The notes under the pieces are model-generated. The model worked only from the letters and a program-made list of their open reading frames with translations. It had not been told where the DNA came from and searched no databases. A stretch of 64,000 nucleotides of DNA from Otatea glauca (Eukaryota; Streptophyta; Magnoliopsida; Poales; Poaceae): positions 22,654,723 through 22,718,722 of the forward strand of contig CM070728.1 in assembly GCA_036346275.1 (NCBI GenBank). The letters are read 5' to 3'. The position numbers were made by a program, and so were the translations under genes. Of this stretch, positions 11,892 to 22,579 are shown in pieces (the stretch's first letter is position 1; each line of letters begins with the position of its first letter).

Positions 11892-12914
11892 GTGATCTGT
11901 AAAACCGATGTTATAAAATATATGTTATCAGCTCCAATCCTACGGGGTCGACTTGGCAAATGGGCTTATGCCTTGGTTGAGTTCGACTTGTCTTATGAAT
12001 CGGCCAAAGCAGTCAAAGGGCAAGTTCTAGCCGATTTTATAACAGGGCATGACACTATTGCCGACTTAGTATCCGTAGCTCGTTGGCAATTGTTTTTTGA
12101 TGGGTCTGTATGCAGAGAGGGCGATGGAATCGGTGTAGTGCTTATATCACCTAAAGGGCATAATTTCGAATTCGCATTTCGGCTAAATAGCCGATGCTCA
12201 AATAATCAGGCAGAGTATGAAGCGTTGCTCAAAGGTTTGCAATTATTAGAAAATATCGGAGTATGTGCGGTTGAGGCGTATGGGGATTCTATGTTAATTG
12301 TACAGCAAATAAAAGGAGAATACCAATGCCGAGACGAAGTACTACTGAAATATCTAGAACAATGCTTCGAGATAATCGGCTCATTTATATCATTTTCTAT
12401 CGGTCATGTCCCTCGAGAATTGAACGATAGAGCTAATGCCCTGGCTCAACAGGCATCAGGGTACAAAGACTTTGGCCGATATATGGTAACTGAGCTAGTG
12501 AATAAAGCCGTCATGTACGTAGATGTCGTGGATTGGAGAACGCAAATAAAGAATTACCTGATTGATCCATCTAAATCGACAGAACGCAAGATTAGGCAAC
12601 AAGCTTTGAAGTACATTATTATGGACGATACGTTGTATTATCGGACGATGGAAGGATTGCTATTAAGATGTCTTGGGGCCGAAGAAGCACGAGTGGCAAT
12701 GGGTAAAGTGCATGAAGGAATTTGCGGTTCTCATCAATCAGCTCATAAGATGAAATGGATGCTCAAACGGACAGGTTATTTTTGGCCGACAATGCTAGAA
12801 GATTGTTTCAAGTATTATAAAGGATGTCAGACCTGTCAGAAGTTTGGCAACATACAACTAGCACCAGCATCAACTTTGCACCCAATTATCAATCCATGGC
12901 CGTTCAGGGGCTAG
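11892..12914 (+). pseudogene. Gypsy RNase H and integrase zinc finger
   Basis: 340-residue open frame. The first half is an RNase H of the plant Gypsy type, with LFFDGSVCREGDGIGVVL, NNQAEYEALLKGL and YGDSMLIVQQIKGEY giving the acidic catalytic residues. The end is the HHCC zinc-binding domain of integrase: HEGICGSHQSAHK, then CQTCQKFG. It stops at 12,914 just before the integrase core. Confidence 0.88.
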
Positions 12915-12971
12915 GGAATAGATGTAATCGGCCAAATATTTCCTGCTTCAAGTAAAGGTCACAAGTTTATT

Positions 12972-13790
12972 TTGACCGCAACAGATTATTTCTCTAAATG
13001 GGTTGAAGCTATACCACTTAAGAAAGTAACCAGTGTTGAAGCCATCGGCTTTGTTAATGAACATATTGTTCACCGGTTTGGGATACCGCAAACAATTACG
13101 ACCGATCAAGGTACGGTGTTCATGTCTAACGAGTTTCAGAGTTACGCAACAAGTCTAGGGATTAAACTGTTGAATTCATCCCCGTACTATGCTCAGGCTA
13201 ACGGACAAGCCAAGTCGTCCAACAAAACGCTAATTAAGCTGATCAAAAGAAAGATCGATGAAAAACCAAGGAATTGGCATTCAACTCTATCGAAATCGCT
13301 TTGGGCGTATCGGCTAGCCTACCATAGAGCAACGAAGCTTTCACCTTACCAGCTGATGTATGGTCAAGAAGCCGTATTACCCGTTGAAATCAATATTGAA
13401 TCTATACGAGTGGCCAAACAAAACGGTTTGTCAGCTCAGGATTATAACAATTTGATGATCGACAACTTGGATGAGTTGGCAGAATTACGTTAGTCTACAC
13501 TTGATCGGTTTAAGAAGAATAAAATCAGTGTTGCAAGGGCGTATAATAAAAAGGTCATGCCTAAGTCTTTCGATCAAGCCGATTTGGTATGAAAAACGAT
13601 ATTGCCTGTTGGTTCGAAAGATAACCGATTCGGAAAATGGTCACCTATGTGGGAAGGACCATACAAAGTTAATCGGCTAGTCGGTGGAAATTCGTACGTA
13701 ATAGAAAAGTTGGAAGGATATGTTTTGCCTAAAGCTATTAATGGGAAATATTTAAAGAAGTATTATCCTAACGTTTGGGTTGGAACCTAG
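12972..13790 (+). pseudogene. Gypsy integrase core and C-terminal part
   Basis: Integrase, which inserts the element DNA. TATDYFSKWVEAIPL supplies the first Asp and TTDQGTVFMSNEF the second. The place of the catalytic Glu, normally NGQAE..NK, reads NGQAKSSNK, so the third DDE residue is Lys. A stop and frame change follow at about 13,490; the C-terminal part is readable at 13,602-13,790 (FGKWSPMWEGPYKV..). The E-to-K change should abolish catalysis. Confidence 0.88.
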
Positions 13791-13977
13791 CCAACTAAGG
13801 ATTACGTTCAGAGCCAAGATTAACACGATGTTGTTAATCAGCTGAAAGGATTGCAAACTCAGAAGATGCAACTACTAGTAAGTGAGATGAAAATCGGTTA
13901 AACAGCCGATTATAAGAGTTACAAAATATCCTGAGAAGTATTCCAAAACAAACAACAAAGTTTTGCATTTCGATCGA

Positions 13978-14735
13978 TCACTGGATGCCTGAACCGGGAA
14001 GAGTTGCACCCAAAGCTGACAGAGCACCTGCGGCCTTTGCGATCACATTTTGAACTTCATTGATAATGCGATTGTCGTCCTTTGCACTTCCCGGCACTGG
14101 CACCACCTTGGCCATTTGTTTTTTGACGCTGACTACAACCATTGCGATGCCAAGCTTCTGGTCCTTGATAGCCGACGAAGTCTTCTCCAAGGTTTGTTGG
14201 CCTTCTATGATTAGCTGTTCGGTCTTGGCCAACTCTTCCATGAGAAACTTCTTAGTCGATTCGAGCTGACCAAGGGAATTCCTCGTGGTCTTCATCACCT
14301 GTCGTCGATCAAACTTCGATTCTTGGACTTGGCATCGCCTACTAGTTCACCTGAATCTTCTCGACGGCTTCTTGAGCTTCACACGAGCTATCCTCGCCGA
14401 GCCGCTTCTACTTCAGATCTCCTATCGTCTAGATGGCAGACGTTGAGGAGGGCTTCCATGGCTTCTGGAGGTAGATCGGCTTCTACTGCAGACATGGCAT
14501 CTCTGATCCGTTGGTTGTTGGCTAGAATATCCGATTAAGGCTTCATCACCAAACCGAAGAGTTCGTTGAGCCTTTCTTTTATATCCGGAGCAGAGGTGAC
14601 AGCCGCGGATGCTTCCTTCGAAACCTCAAGGATTTTTCTGAAATCAGCATCGTGGTCGGTGGCCATGACCTCGGGGTCATCAAGGTCGGCCAGGGAGAAA
14701 CCCAACAAGTTTGTCAGGTCGGACAACTCTGGCAC
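13978..14735 (-). pseudogene. Antisense gene of the Gypsy element, 3' part
   Basis: Minus-strand open pieces 14,735-14,535 and 14,298-13,978. The second begins MMKTTRNSLGQLESTKKF and is rich in Lys, Glu, Gln and Leu with a heptad-like pattern suggesting a coiled coil. These are the likely C-terminal exons of the antisense protein that starts at 17,482. No enzymatic motif is seen. Confidence 0.55.
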
Positions 14736-15143
14736 GTCGGCAACTGGAGTTGTCTGTGCAAGCCGTGGAGGAGAGAGTTGCGTAGTTGAAATCTTTGGAA
14801 GATTGGCCAGAATCTTCGCAACTTGAGCTGACTGCGTCGGCTAAAATAAGCAAATATAGGATAAGCCGACGTTTTGAGAAATAAGTTACTTAAGGTACGA
14901 TCATTTACCTCTCCAGTAGCCGATGCATGTGGCGAACTCTCGCCGCTCTGCTCTTGGGGCTTGGACCCCCTTTTTGCAGGAGCTTTGGTGTACTTTGTTT
15001 TCTTCTTTTCTAAAAATACAATCGGCTAAAGGTCAGTTGGAAAAAACGAAGAAATAATATCAGTCGATTGTATTTATGCTTACTTGGTTGCTTTTTCTCA
15101 ATGTCCGATAAGGACGGACTTTGAATTCCTAGGGTACCTGAAG

Positions 15144-15749
15144 TAGGGATGAAAACGGGTCGGATATCTCCCGCCTGATCCGGGACCGGATTTTACTATC
15201 CGGTCGGATCCGGGACCGGATCCGGATACTTGAATCCGGATTCGGGATCGGATCCGGAGCATCCAATATCCGTAAATACGGACGGATCCGGATATTCGAT
15301 TTTTCCTATTCGGATATCCGAATTTTTCCTATTCGGATATCGGATCGGATATTCGGATTTTCCTATTCGGATATCAGCAAGGCCCAGCCCATTTTCATCA
15401 TTTTTTTCCATTTCAACCCATTTATATTAACAATTAGTTGGTTCTATTGATCCTCAAGTAGCATATTCTTTCTACGATGTTTGTTGAATTTAATTGATAT
15501 ATAATTTGTTACTATAGTCATGTACTCGTATGGTTTTAATTCAATATATATTATTCTATATATACGCATTATCCGTATATCTTTATCCGCTTTCGACCGA
15601 ATCCGTCACATATCCGCTCAGATCCAGATCCCGAATAACCCAATCCGTGATCCAGATCCGGTTAGCCCGTATCCGTTCCAATCCGGAAAAATATGGGTTA
15701 GGATACGGAAGAGCAATATCCGTCCGTATCCGACCCGCTTTCACCCCTA
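15144..15749. mobile_element. Ac-type hAT MITE inside the Gypsy element
   Basis: The left end reads tagggatgaaaacgggtcgg and the reverse complement of the right end tagggtgaaagcgggtcgg with one more g; this is the Ac/Ds-type TIR (C/TAGGGATGAAA). The flanks ctgaagta (15,137-15,144) and ctcaagta (15,751-15,758) look like an imperfect 8-bp duplication. The inside is packed with ggatccgg, ggatatccg and related CGG-containing motifs on both strands, like the subterminal transposase-binding repeats of Ac. Non-coding. Confidence 0.8.
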
Positions 15750-16090
15750 ACTCAAGTATACCTCGTGAGGCCTACCATCCGAAGTGGCCTTTTCGCTGGC
15801 CTTTGCCGATCGCCTGACATGTAAATCGCTTCTTGCCGCAAATTTTAGTCCAGAATAGAAAAAGAGAAATAAGAAAATGTGTTTGGCAAATTCGATATAT
15901 AAAGGGATATTATTCAACCAATGCCTTATCAAGATCTACAAGACTTGTATTAGTATACCTCGTAGAGTTAGTCTCGTCGCTTGAATCATTTGTTAGTGTC
16001 TACCGCTTTACTCAGGAGATTTGGGAAGAATTCATTAATAATAGCCGACATTGACTTATCAGAATAAAGCGCAGCTGCAATAGATAACCA

Positions 16091-16690
16091 CTATGAAGAG
16101 AAGCGCTCTGAACGACGAGTATTCAGCACAAAATGAGGCAAGTCCTTGATCTGAAGTTCATCGGCTATCTCAAGGACAAGATTGGCCGCGGTAGCATTGC
16201 TGACTCTGGCTCGTGGTTGAAGCCGATCAAGCAATGGTAGACTAGGAATGACTTGACCAAAGTCTAACTGCCTGGCATAAACTGACGGATTATAGAACTC
16301 ATATGAAGGTTGAAAAGTCCGATTCCTTGTATGAAGGCCGACATGCAAAATACTTGGCGAAACAAAATGCTTGATCAGGTCCAAAGTATCTTGCGGCATC
16401 AGAGCACTATCGGCATCTAAGTGAAGAAAAGAAGGCCATGGGAAATCGGCTGTACTTGTATAACTGAAGAAATCATTTTGTTTGAATTCATTGCTGTCAA
16501 GCTGCAGAAAGAATGATAAGTATTTCTTAGAGCCGATGGGGGTCACCTTTGTCTCATTCCCAGAGCACATCATAAACCTCTCCCCGTAAGATCGGCTGAC
16601 TATGAACTGAGGCACCATGCCTTCTGAAGTATCTTCTCTGGGAAAAGCCGTGTCTTCAGAAGGATTTAACTCAAAGGATCGGCTGAACAA
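16091..16690 (-). pseudogene. Antisense gene of the Gypsy element, second half of PMD
   Basis: Open minus-strand frame of 199 residues. YNPSVYARQLDFGQVIPSL matches the end of the plant mobile domain (PMD), where grass proteins typically have a Q-G/D-F-x-Q-x-I-P motif. It continues the frame-broken region 16,910-16,690, which still reads LGKMLLGAVYQMM. PMD proteins are related to MAIN/MAIL proteins and occur in several transposon groups. Confidence 0.65.
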
Positions 16691-16909
16691 ATAGTATAAC
16701 CAGATCTGAATAAACCAGAGTGGTCCTCCGACATTTCATATAGTGAATTTCGAAAAACCAGTAAACAGCCGACACCTTATTATGTGCATCATCTGATAGA
16801 CTGCTCCCAGAAGCATCTTTCCGAGTGCCAGCCGACGACCCTCTACTAGTTGCTCTGCTATAGTTTGGTATACTTGAGTTGGTCCTAAAGAAGCGCCACA
16901 GAACAGAAA

Positions 16910-17482
16910 TTAGTCTAACCAGAGATTCAAGAAAGCAGCGTGCTCTTCGTCCGATACTAGCCCATTGACCTTATTATTATTTCTAATATATTTAGCCCAT
17001 CCTTCACGCTTGGATTTGATAAGCTTGTACTTGGGCTTGGCGCTATAAGCCGATACTTGGTCTCCATCAGGTCTTAAACAACACAGCTGAGCCACGTCCA
17101 GAAGAGTTGGGCCGACGAGACCAGTGCGGAATACGAAAACGTTGAAGGTATCCGACCAGAAATAGCAAGCCGTAGCCACCAAGGGCTCATTGGCCTCTGG
17201 ATCGGCTAAAGAGAGAGGGAGACATTCGGCTATGCCCATTTTTTTCCATTCAACCCTCTTTTGAGCTGCTACACGAATATACCATGATCCCTACCCCTTA
17301 AGAGCCGTCGGCCAAGCCCTGAAACTCTTAGTCCAACCCTCTATGTTATACCCCGAAACCGACAAAGGTAGACGAGGAATCTCTTCATTTATTACAGAAT
17401 TGGCTTCTAAATTTCCTACTGGACCCAGATAGAATTGGTCATTATTGTTTGGGATCGGAATGAATACCTGAGAAGGATCCAT
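16910..17482 (-). pseudogene. Antisense gene of the Gypsy element, N-terminal PMD part
   Basis: Reads from MDPSQVFIPIPNNND at 17,482 to 16,910 in one frame except for a single TAG at 17,293-17,291. After it come VEWKKMGIAECLPLSL, then ATACYFWSDTFNVFVF and GPTLLDVAQLCCLRPDGD, the signature of the plant mobile domain (Trp/aromatic block, F-x-F, then P-T-L-x-D-V-x-L-x-x-L). A TATA box stands about 120 bases upstream. The strand is opposite to gag-pol, as reported for Tat-lineage elements. Its role is not known; it might affect host chromatin or silencing, which is speculation. Confidence 0.75.
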
Positions 17483-17602
17483 TGAGGCGATTTTGACAAA
17501 AGCCGATTGAAGGCAGTGAACAACTGAAGCTTGAAGACCAGAAACCGATTGCAGATAACTCGAGAGCTCGTGCGCGTGAGGAATGAGTCCGGGGGAGCCA
17601 TG

Positions 17603-17611
17603 TATTTATAG
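17603..17611 (-). promoter_or_regulatory. TATA box of the antisense gene
   Basis: CTATAAATA on the minus strand, about 120 bases upstream of the antisense ATG at 17,482, with the spacing expected of an independent promoter inside the element. Confidence 0.6.
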
Positions 17612-17796
17612 CACGGTGAAAATTTTGAAACGGCGGGAAGCGAATATCAAAAGACACGAGCAGTTAAAACGCACTACCCTTGTGTCAGAAAATTACGGCG
17701 CAAATAAAGTGGCAGTTATTAGGAGAAGTTCAACAGTTAGCCGATGGGACGTAAGCCGATAATGATGATTTTTGATAGATGACAAGTCATCTCTCA

Positions 17797-17811
17797 AAAA
17801 TGGGGGGCATA
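17797..17811 (+). other. Polypurine tract of the Gypsy element
   Basis: aaaaatggggggcata ends directly at the 3' LTR start, the position of plus-strand priming. Confidence 0.75.
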
Positions 17812-18465
17812 TGTTTGCACCAAAATTTGGTAAGTATAGTCAAATCGGCAATAAAGTCAGACACGTGGAAATTAATGATGTGATTGGAAAGATTTGAAGG
17901 TAATTGGTAACAGCAAGATCTTTAAGAAACAACCGTCCGAGATAAGGCCGATACGGATCAGGACTTGAAACGTGTTGTAAAAGGATACGATCGGACCGAT
18001 GGGTATAAAAGGAGGGTCGAAGCAAACTGCAAAGGATCCAACACAATACAATCAACCAGCCTTTATTTTTCTTACTTTTTCCTGTCGACTAGGAGTAGCC
18101 CTTGTAATTTAGTCTTTGTAATCGATTTTGATCAATAAAGTTATGCATCGCCGATTGTTGATCTTCATCAATTACACCCCAGGTTTGATTTGTTCTGATT
18201 TTGTTGCGCATCGCCTTCTTCAGGATCGATCTACTTTTATCCTCTGATTAGCCTTAATCGGCTAATTAGACTTACCTTGTTACTTTGATCTTGATCGGCT
18301 TCAAGCTGATTGAGTCTAAGCCGATTGATCTTCACGATCGACTTTGTGTGAATTTTATATTTTTACCTTGTCGATTACAGGTCAAATCGACTGGCACGCT
18401 CTGAACCCGGTGTTCGTCTGGTGTGCTGTTGTCAGAAACCCTACATTAAGTTTTTGACGCCAACA
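17812..18465 (+). repeat. Gypsy 3' LTR
   Basis: Starts TGTTTGCACC, ends GACGCCAACA and is followed by the GTTAG duplication. Differences from the 5' LTR are mostly transitions, plus one small cluster near 17,870. Confidence 0.93.
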
Positions 18466-18725
18466 GTTAGGTATCTCCATCCATAACCCGTGAAACATGG
18501 TCATCAACCAATACATATGCTAGTCTATTCATATATGTCTTCATATGTTTATCGACTAGGGATCACTTTAAAATAACCATCACAAAGTCATATATAGAGT
18601 TTCACAAACAAGTCACATACTTGTTAATAAATAATAATGATATTATTTAAGGAACAAGATAATAAATCATGAATACAAGGAAGTATAATCATCTCTATGG
18701 TAGCCTCTAGGGCATATCTCCAACA
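18466..18725 (-). mobile_element. Copia-type solo LTR, right part
   Basis: Second piece of the solo LTR begun at 5,215. The first five bases are the right GTTAG duplication of the Gypsy insertion. It ends ggcatatctccaaca, whose reverse complement is the LTR start, and is followed by the ATTGT duplication. Confidence 0.8.
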
Positions 18726-18730
18726 ATTGT

Positions 18731-19305
18731 AGTGAGCCTTTAGGTGTTTTGGGCCTTTAGCACTACTAAAATTGTTTGTATTTTGAATAATTGAACCTCT
18801 GTGTTAGATTGATATGTGCTGTTAGACTTTATGGCAATTTGGTACGAAGAACTCCTTGTCAACCTTAGTGTCTTTATGTTTTGCTTGTTGATTGTCAGAT
18901 TGTTTGAACTTGGATTTGAGATGATGCTATGCTTGATTCCAGTTTGGATGGTTATGCTGGTTGTTACTTGAAATAGCCCGCGCAGGCATAGAAGGCCATG
19001 GTATGACAAGTTTCGGTTAACTCAACGAATCGACACACAATTAATTTGCACCTACAGAAATTACCACTAAGATTATCATTTATTGGGCATATCCCCCAAA
19101 TCACCTCCATTCTACATATGAGGTGTAAGTATAATTTACCGCTCACAAGATGCATCATGTAAAATGTACGCAATGAGGCAAAGCTAGACATGCATAAGGC
19201 CACACTATTTATTAAGACTTGAGTTAACGGGAGTGATTAATAGTAAGGAACGACGGGCGCCCTGATGTAGCCGTCAGATCTCACTCAAAGACATCAATCT
19301 CAGCA
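18731..19305. other. Intergenic, nothing recognised
   Basis: Continuation of the host sequence interrupted at 5,214. Short minus-strand frames (19,009-18,740 and 19,203-18,964) have no domain or composition that supports a gene. Confidence 0.4.
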
Positions 19306-19309
19306 TTCC

Positions 19310-19830
19310 ATGTGGTGCAACAAAAATCCAAGAAACACTACAATTAGTTCTTAACATTATAACAAATCTTTCTCCCTGTGCAACAAATACAAAATCAACA
19401 AAACAAAAATACGCTCACCAAAAGCCTGTCGTGATGCCACACATGCCATGCCGCACATACTTGCACAAATGCAGCACCTCTCATTGCGCTTGACACACCA
19501 CCACCGAGCCACATCACTCTCCTGCATCAATCACATCTGAAGATCAAACAAATATCATTCGGTAGTGCAACAAATCAATTGGGCGGTGCAACAAAAAAAG
19601 GACCACAACAAATTTTATCAGTCAACACAAAAAAATGTAAAACACCCTTCCTCGTGCACTTTGGTCACAGCAAATTTTACAGAATAAGGCAACAACAGGT
19701 TGCTACCCATGTAACAAATCAACAACCCACAACAACAAAGAGTATCTTCTGCTATAAGACTAAAAAAAAGACATTGCAACAATCAAAAACACTTTATACA
19801 ATAATTCGAGCAAATGCCTACAACAAGTGT
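19310..19830. repeat. GCAACA-rich degenerate repeat region
   Basis: Many scattered direct copies of gcaacaaa or caacaa over about 500 bp. The region 51,960-52,440 has the same word in the opposite orientation (ttgttgca), so both may be subterminal repeats of one transposon family in opposite orientation. No ends were found. Confidence 0.45.
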
Positions 19831-20199
19831 ACCTGTAGGAGGAGCTCGTTGGTGAAGGAGGAGGCTAAAGCGGTTATTCTTCACTAGTGCTTGGAGGAGG
19901 AGCACGTCGGCCTCGTCCCTAGCTGACATCATCACCCTTATCGTTTGTGTCGTGTCGTTTGCCTTGGCCCCTCTTCGCTCCTCCACTCGTTGTTCAACGA
20001 ATAGTCTCACTTAAGCGAGAAGGCATACAACAACGACACAGGGGTGAAAACCTCCATTCGTGTAGCTCTACTTGTAGTGATGTTTGGATTCTTCCCTGTT
20101 AGATTTGATCTTCTTCCCACCAGATCAGGCGACAGCGACCTATTGCGTTGTTGGGAGGTCATGAAGTTGAGGGTCCTCAGTCATCGTATCCTTAGCCAC

Positions 20200-20745
20200 G
20201 GCGGCGCTAGGAGGAGGAGGAGGCTTACAGTAGTGGTGGCAGGGTAGAGCTTGGTGTGGGCGAGGAAGAGGTTGATGGTACCACCGCCATTGTGGAATAG
20301 GAGCAAGAGATACTTGGGCAAGGAAGAAATGAGGAGGAGGAAGCAGAGTTGTGGTCTTGTGCTGGGTTGGGGAAATGAGTAAAGGAAGTAGATTGATTAG
20401 AAGATAGAGGCGGCTCGAGGCGGAGGGGAGGCAGGGGGAGTCACCCGCAAAGGGGAGGGGGGAGAGGGAGGTGGTCGACGGAGAGAGAGGGAGGGAGCTG
20501 GGTAGCTGGCCATGGATGTCTCACGCAGAGAGAGAGAGAGAGAAAGAGCCGGGGGAGGGAGAGAAAGAGACTGAGGGAGGGAGAAAGGATTCTTCTAGAG
20601 GAAGCGAAGTTACATTGAGCAACAAGCAAAAATGGTGAGAGATAAAGAGATCCAACAAGAGAGCGAGTGCAATTGGCGAATGGCAGAGAGAGACAACGAC
20701 GTGACGAATGAAAGAAATAAAGTCGATTTCAAATCCAACGTTCGC
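20200..20745. repeat. Purine-rich (GA) tract
   Basis: Long gaggagg and gagaga runs on the plus strand. Open frames on either strand are low-complexity and look like by-products of composition. Confidence 0.5.
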
Positions 20746-20756
20746 CTGATTGATCA

Positions 20757-20765
20757 CTATAAAAC
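20757..20765 (+). promoter_or_regulatory. Possible promoter of the hAT transposase remnant
   Basis: ctataaaac, then a pyrimidine-rich leader (tctctctttgctctttc) from about 20,812. It lies about 380 bases before the first transposase ATG at 21,144 on the same strand. Confidence 0.4.
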
Positions 20766-21143
20766 CCCCTCAAACACTCATTTCTTTAGTACAGAAGCAT
20801 TTCTGAGTTAGATCTCTCTTTGCTCTTTCTTTGCTCTCTCATTACTCTCTGAAAGAACAAAATATTTGCAAGAAAAGTCATAAGGGGGAGCAGGAGAGCA
20901 CGCCCTTGCACCCCTAGTCCCCTCCTCTGGATCAATAGATCGATCTGTGGCATTAACTAACTTATAACTTACAGCCTTGTGTAGTAGTGGCCAAAGACTT
21001 AAGCATCAAAGAATCAAATCCAAGAAATGATCGGTTACTTTTTTGGATAATAAAAAGCTAGCCGAAAGAAGTAGACATGCCCTCACACTTCTAGTACCCC
21101 TTCTCCGGATCAAGAGATCGATCAGCGCTTACTCTCTTCAGGC

Positions 21144-22295
21144 ATGGAAGACTATAGCATGGATAACCATCATATGGATGGTACGCAGGGCATAGAGGAT
21201 GCCTCTTACTTTCTCAAGGGGGTGAGCTCCGCACCGAACCCCGATGCTACTACATCGGTGCAAGCAGTGGCCAGAGACTCCGGCAGTCAACGGGTATGGT
21301 GCTAGCAATATATGGATAGAATCATCGAAATTGAGAATGGACGTGAGGTAGCGTATGCTATTTGTAAATACCGTCAAGCTAAATTATATGCATGTGCACG
21401 TAGAGAAACAGGTCATCTCAAGTGACATGAGACATGCTTGAATAAGGTATGGGCCGGACGAAGGCCTGGGAAGGCGTCTAGACCCAGCTTAGCTTCAACA
21501 CCGATAATCATTGAGTAGCTTTGGACTGTTGCTAATTCTCTCATAGCAAACAGAGATAATTATATTTTACAATCCATTCTTGAACCAATGGAGATTTTTT
21601 TAAAAATATTTTAAAGCTATTCCACATCTCTACTGCTTTGGCACTATTTTGGATCATCGAAGAAAATTATCTGATTTGCAGAGCACCTTCGAGAGAATAG
21701 GTGAATCATTTAGTCTTGATTTTTTTTAAGCCTATACTCATATTCATAACGAGTTTTTTTTAGAGTTTTCAACAAAAATTATGAAAAAATTGGCAACAGA
21801 AGTGAGGTAAGAAGATATGTCTCAACAATGCAACAAGCACAAGGCAGTTCGAGCGTTTTATGTGTGTGGAAGAAGCTAAAAGACAAGACGTCTAGTTTTT
21901 CTTTCGACGCACCAAGCAGGCCGTAATGAAATCCACGAGTAGAGATCAATCACTATCTCGACAGGCTTTTTGCTGAGACTGAACTTGATACTGGGGTTGG
22001 CAATGGACTCGACTTGCTCTTGTGGTCGAAGAATCACCAATGTATTTATCATGTACTATCGCAATTTGCAAGGGATGTCCTTGTAGTTCCGGTGTCCACT
22101 ATTTCGTCGGAAGTCGCTTTCAGTTCGGTGGGGAGGATACTTGAGCCAAGAAGGTCGTCTCTTATACCTGAGATAGTTGAGGCAATCGCATGTCTCAAAG
22201 ACTGGGAGTGTGCAGATGAGAGAACACAACATCAAACTGAGGATTTGGAGATCACAAAGGCGTTAGCCGACTTTGACCACCTCGATCTCTACTAG
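21144..22295 (+). pseudogene. hAT-family transposase, internally deleted
   Basis: Begins MEDYSMDNHHMDGTQG at 21,144. Around 21,330-21,435 it reads a degenerate BED zinc finger (ENGREVAYAICKYRQAKLYA, then TGHLK and HETC). From 21,600 fragments of the hAT RNase H-like region follow (HLYCFGTILDHRRKLSDLQ, FERIGESFSLDF). The end, 22,014-22,295, is an intact hAT C-terminal dimerisation domain: LSQFARDVLVVPVSTISSE, then VAFSSVGRILEPRRSSL. At about 1.15 kb it is roughly half the usual length, and the catalytic middle is missing or scrambled. Stops and frame changes make it non-functional. No terminal inverted repeats were identified. Confidence 0.82.
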
Positions 22296-22575
22296 TCTAT
22301 TTATATGTATGTAGTTATTGTACTTTTTTTCTTACCGGGGGTACCCTACACTGGGATGTAAGGTTTTTAACAAGACAATAACTTAATTTGTACCTATTCG
22401 AGAATGAATAAAATTTAGTTCTTTTTTCTCAATATTTGTGTCTACTGCCTCAGCTCTATATGTTCCCAACTCTTTTTCTCTCGTCGCAACAGTGCAAATA
22501 GACCGGTCTGAGCTGGCACGAATCGCTGATGTGCTCGAGCCGCCTCCCCCTCCGCCTCGATGCGTATAAGCTCGG
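22296..22575. other. 3' flank of the hAT remnant
   Basis: Contains aatgaataaaattt (near 22,403), a plausible polyadenylation signal for the transposase. Nothing else recognised. Confidence 0.4.
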
Positions 22576-22579
22576 GTTT

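Larger units (their letters stand above)
6302..18465 (+). mobile_element. Tat-like Gypsy LTR retrotransposon
   Basis: Element of 12,164 bp with two LTRs of about 654 bp, a primer-binding region, decayed gag-protease-RT-RNase H-integrase on the plus strand, a 4-kb region after pol with an antisense gene, a polypurine tract and the 3' LTR. Protease, RT and integrase order is that of Ty3/Gypsy. An extra antisense frame between pol and the 3' LTR is known in the Tat lineage (Grande and relatives), which is why I call it Tat-like. All coding parts contain stops or frameshifts. By eye the LTRs differ at roughly 20-25 of 654 sites, so the insertion is old enough to have decayed but not ancient. Confidence 0.93.

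Noticed and set aside
15196..15817. Several open frames around 15.2-15.8 kb
   Set aside because: They are translations of the repeated ggatccgg/atatccg motifs of the hAT MITE.
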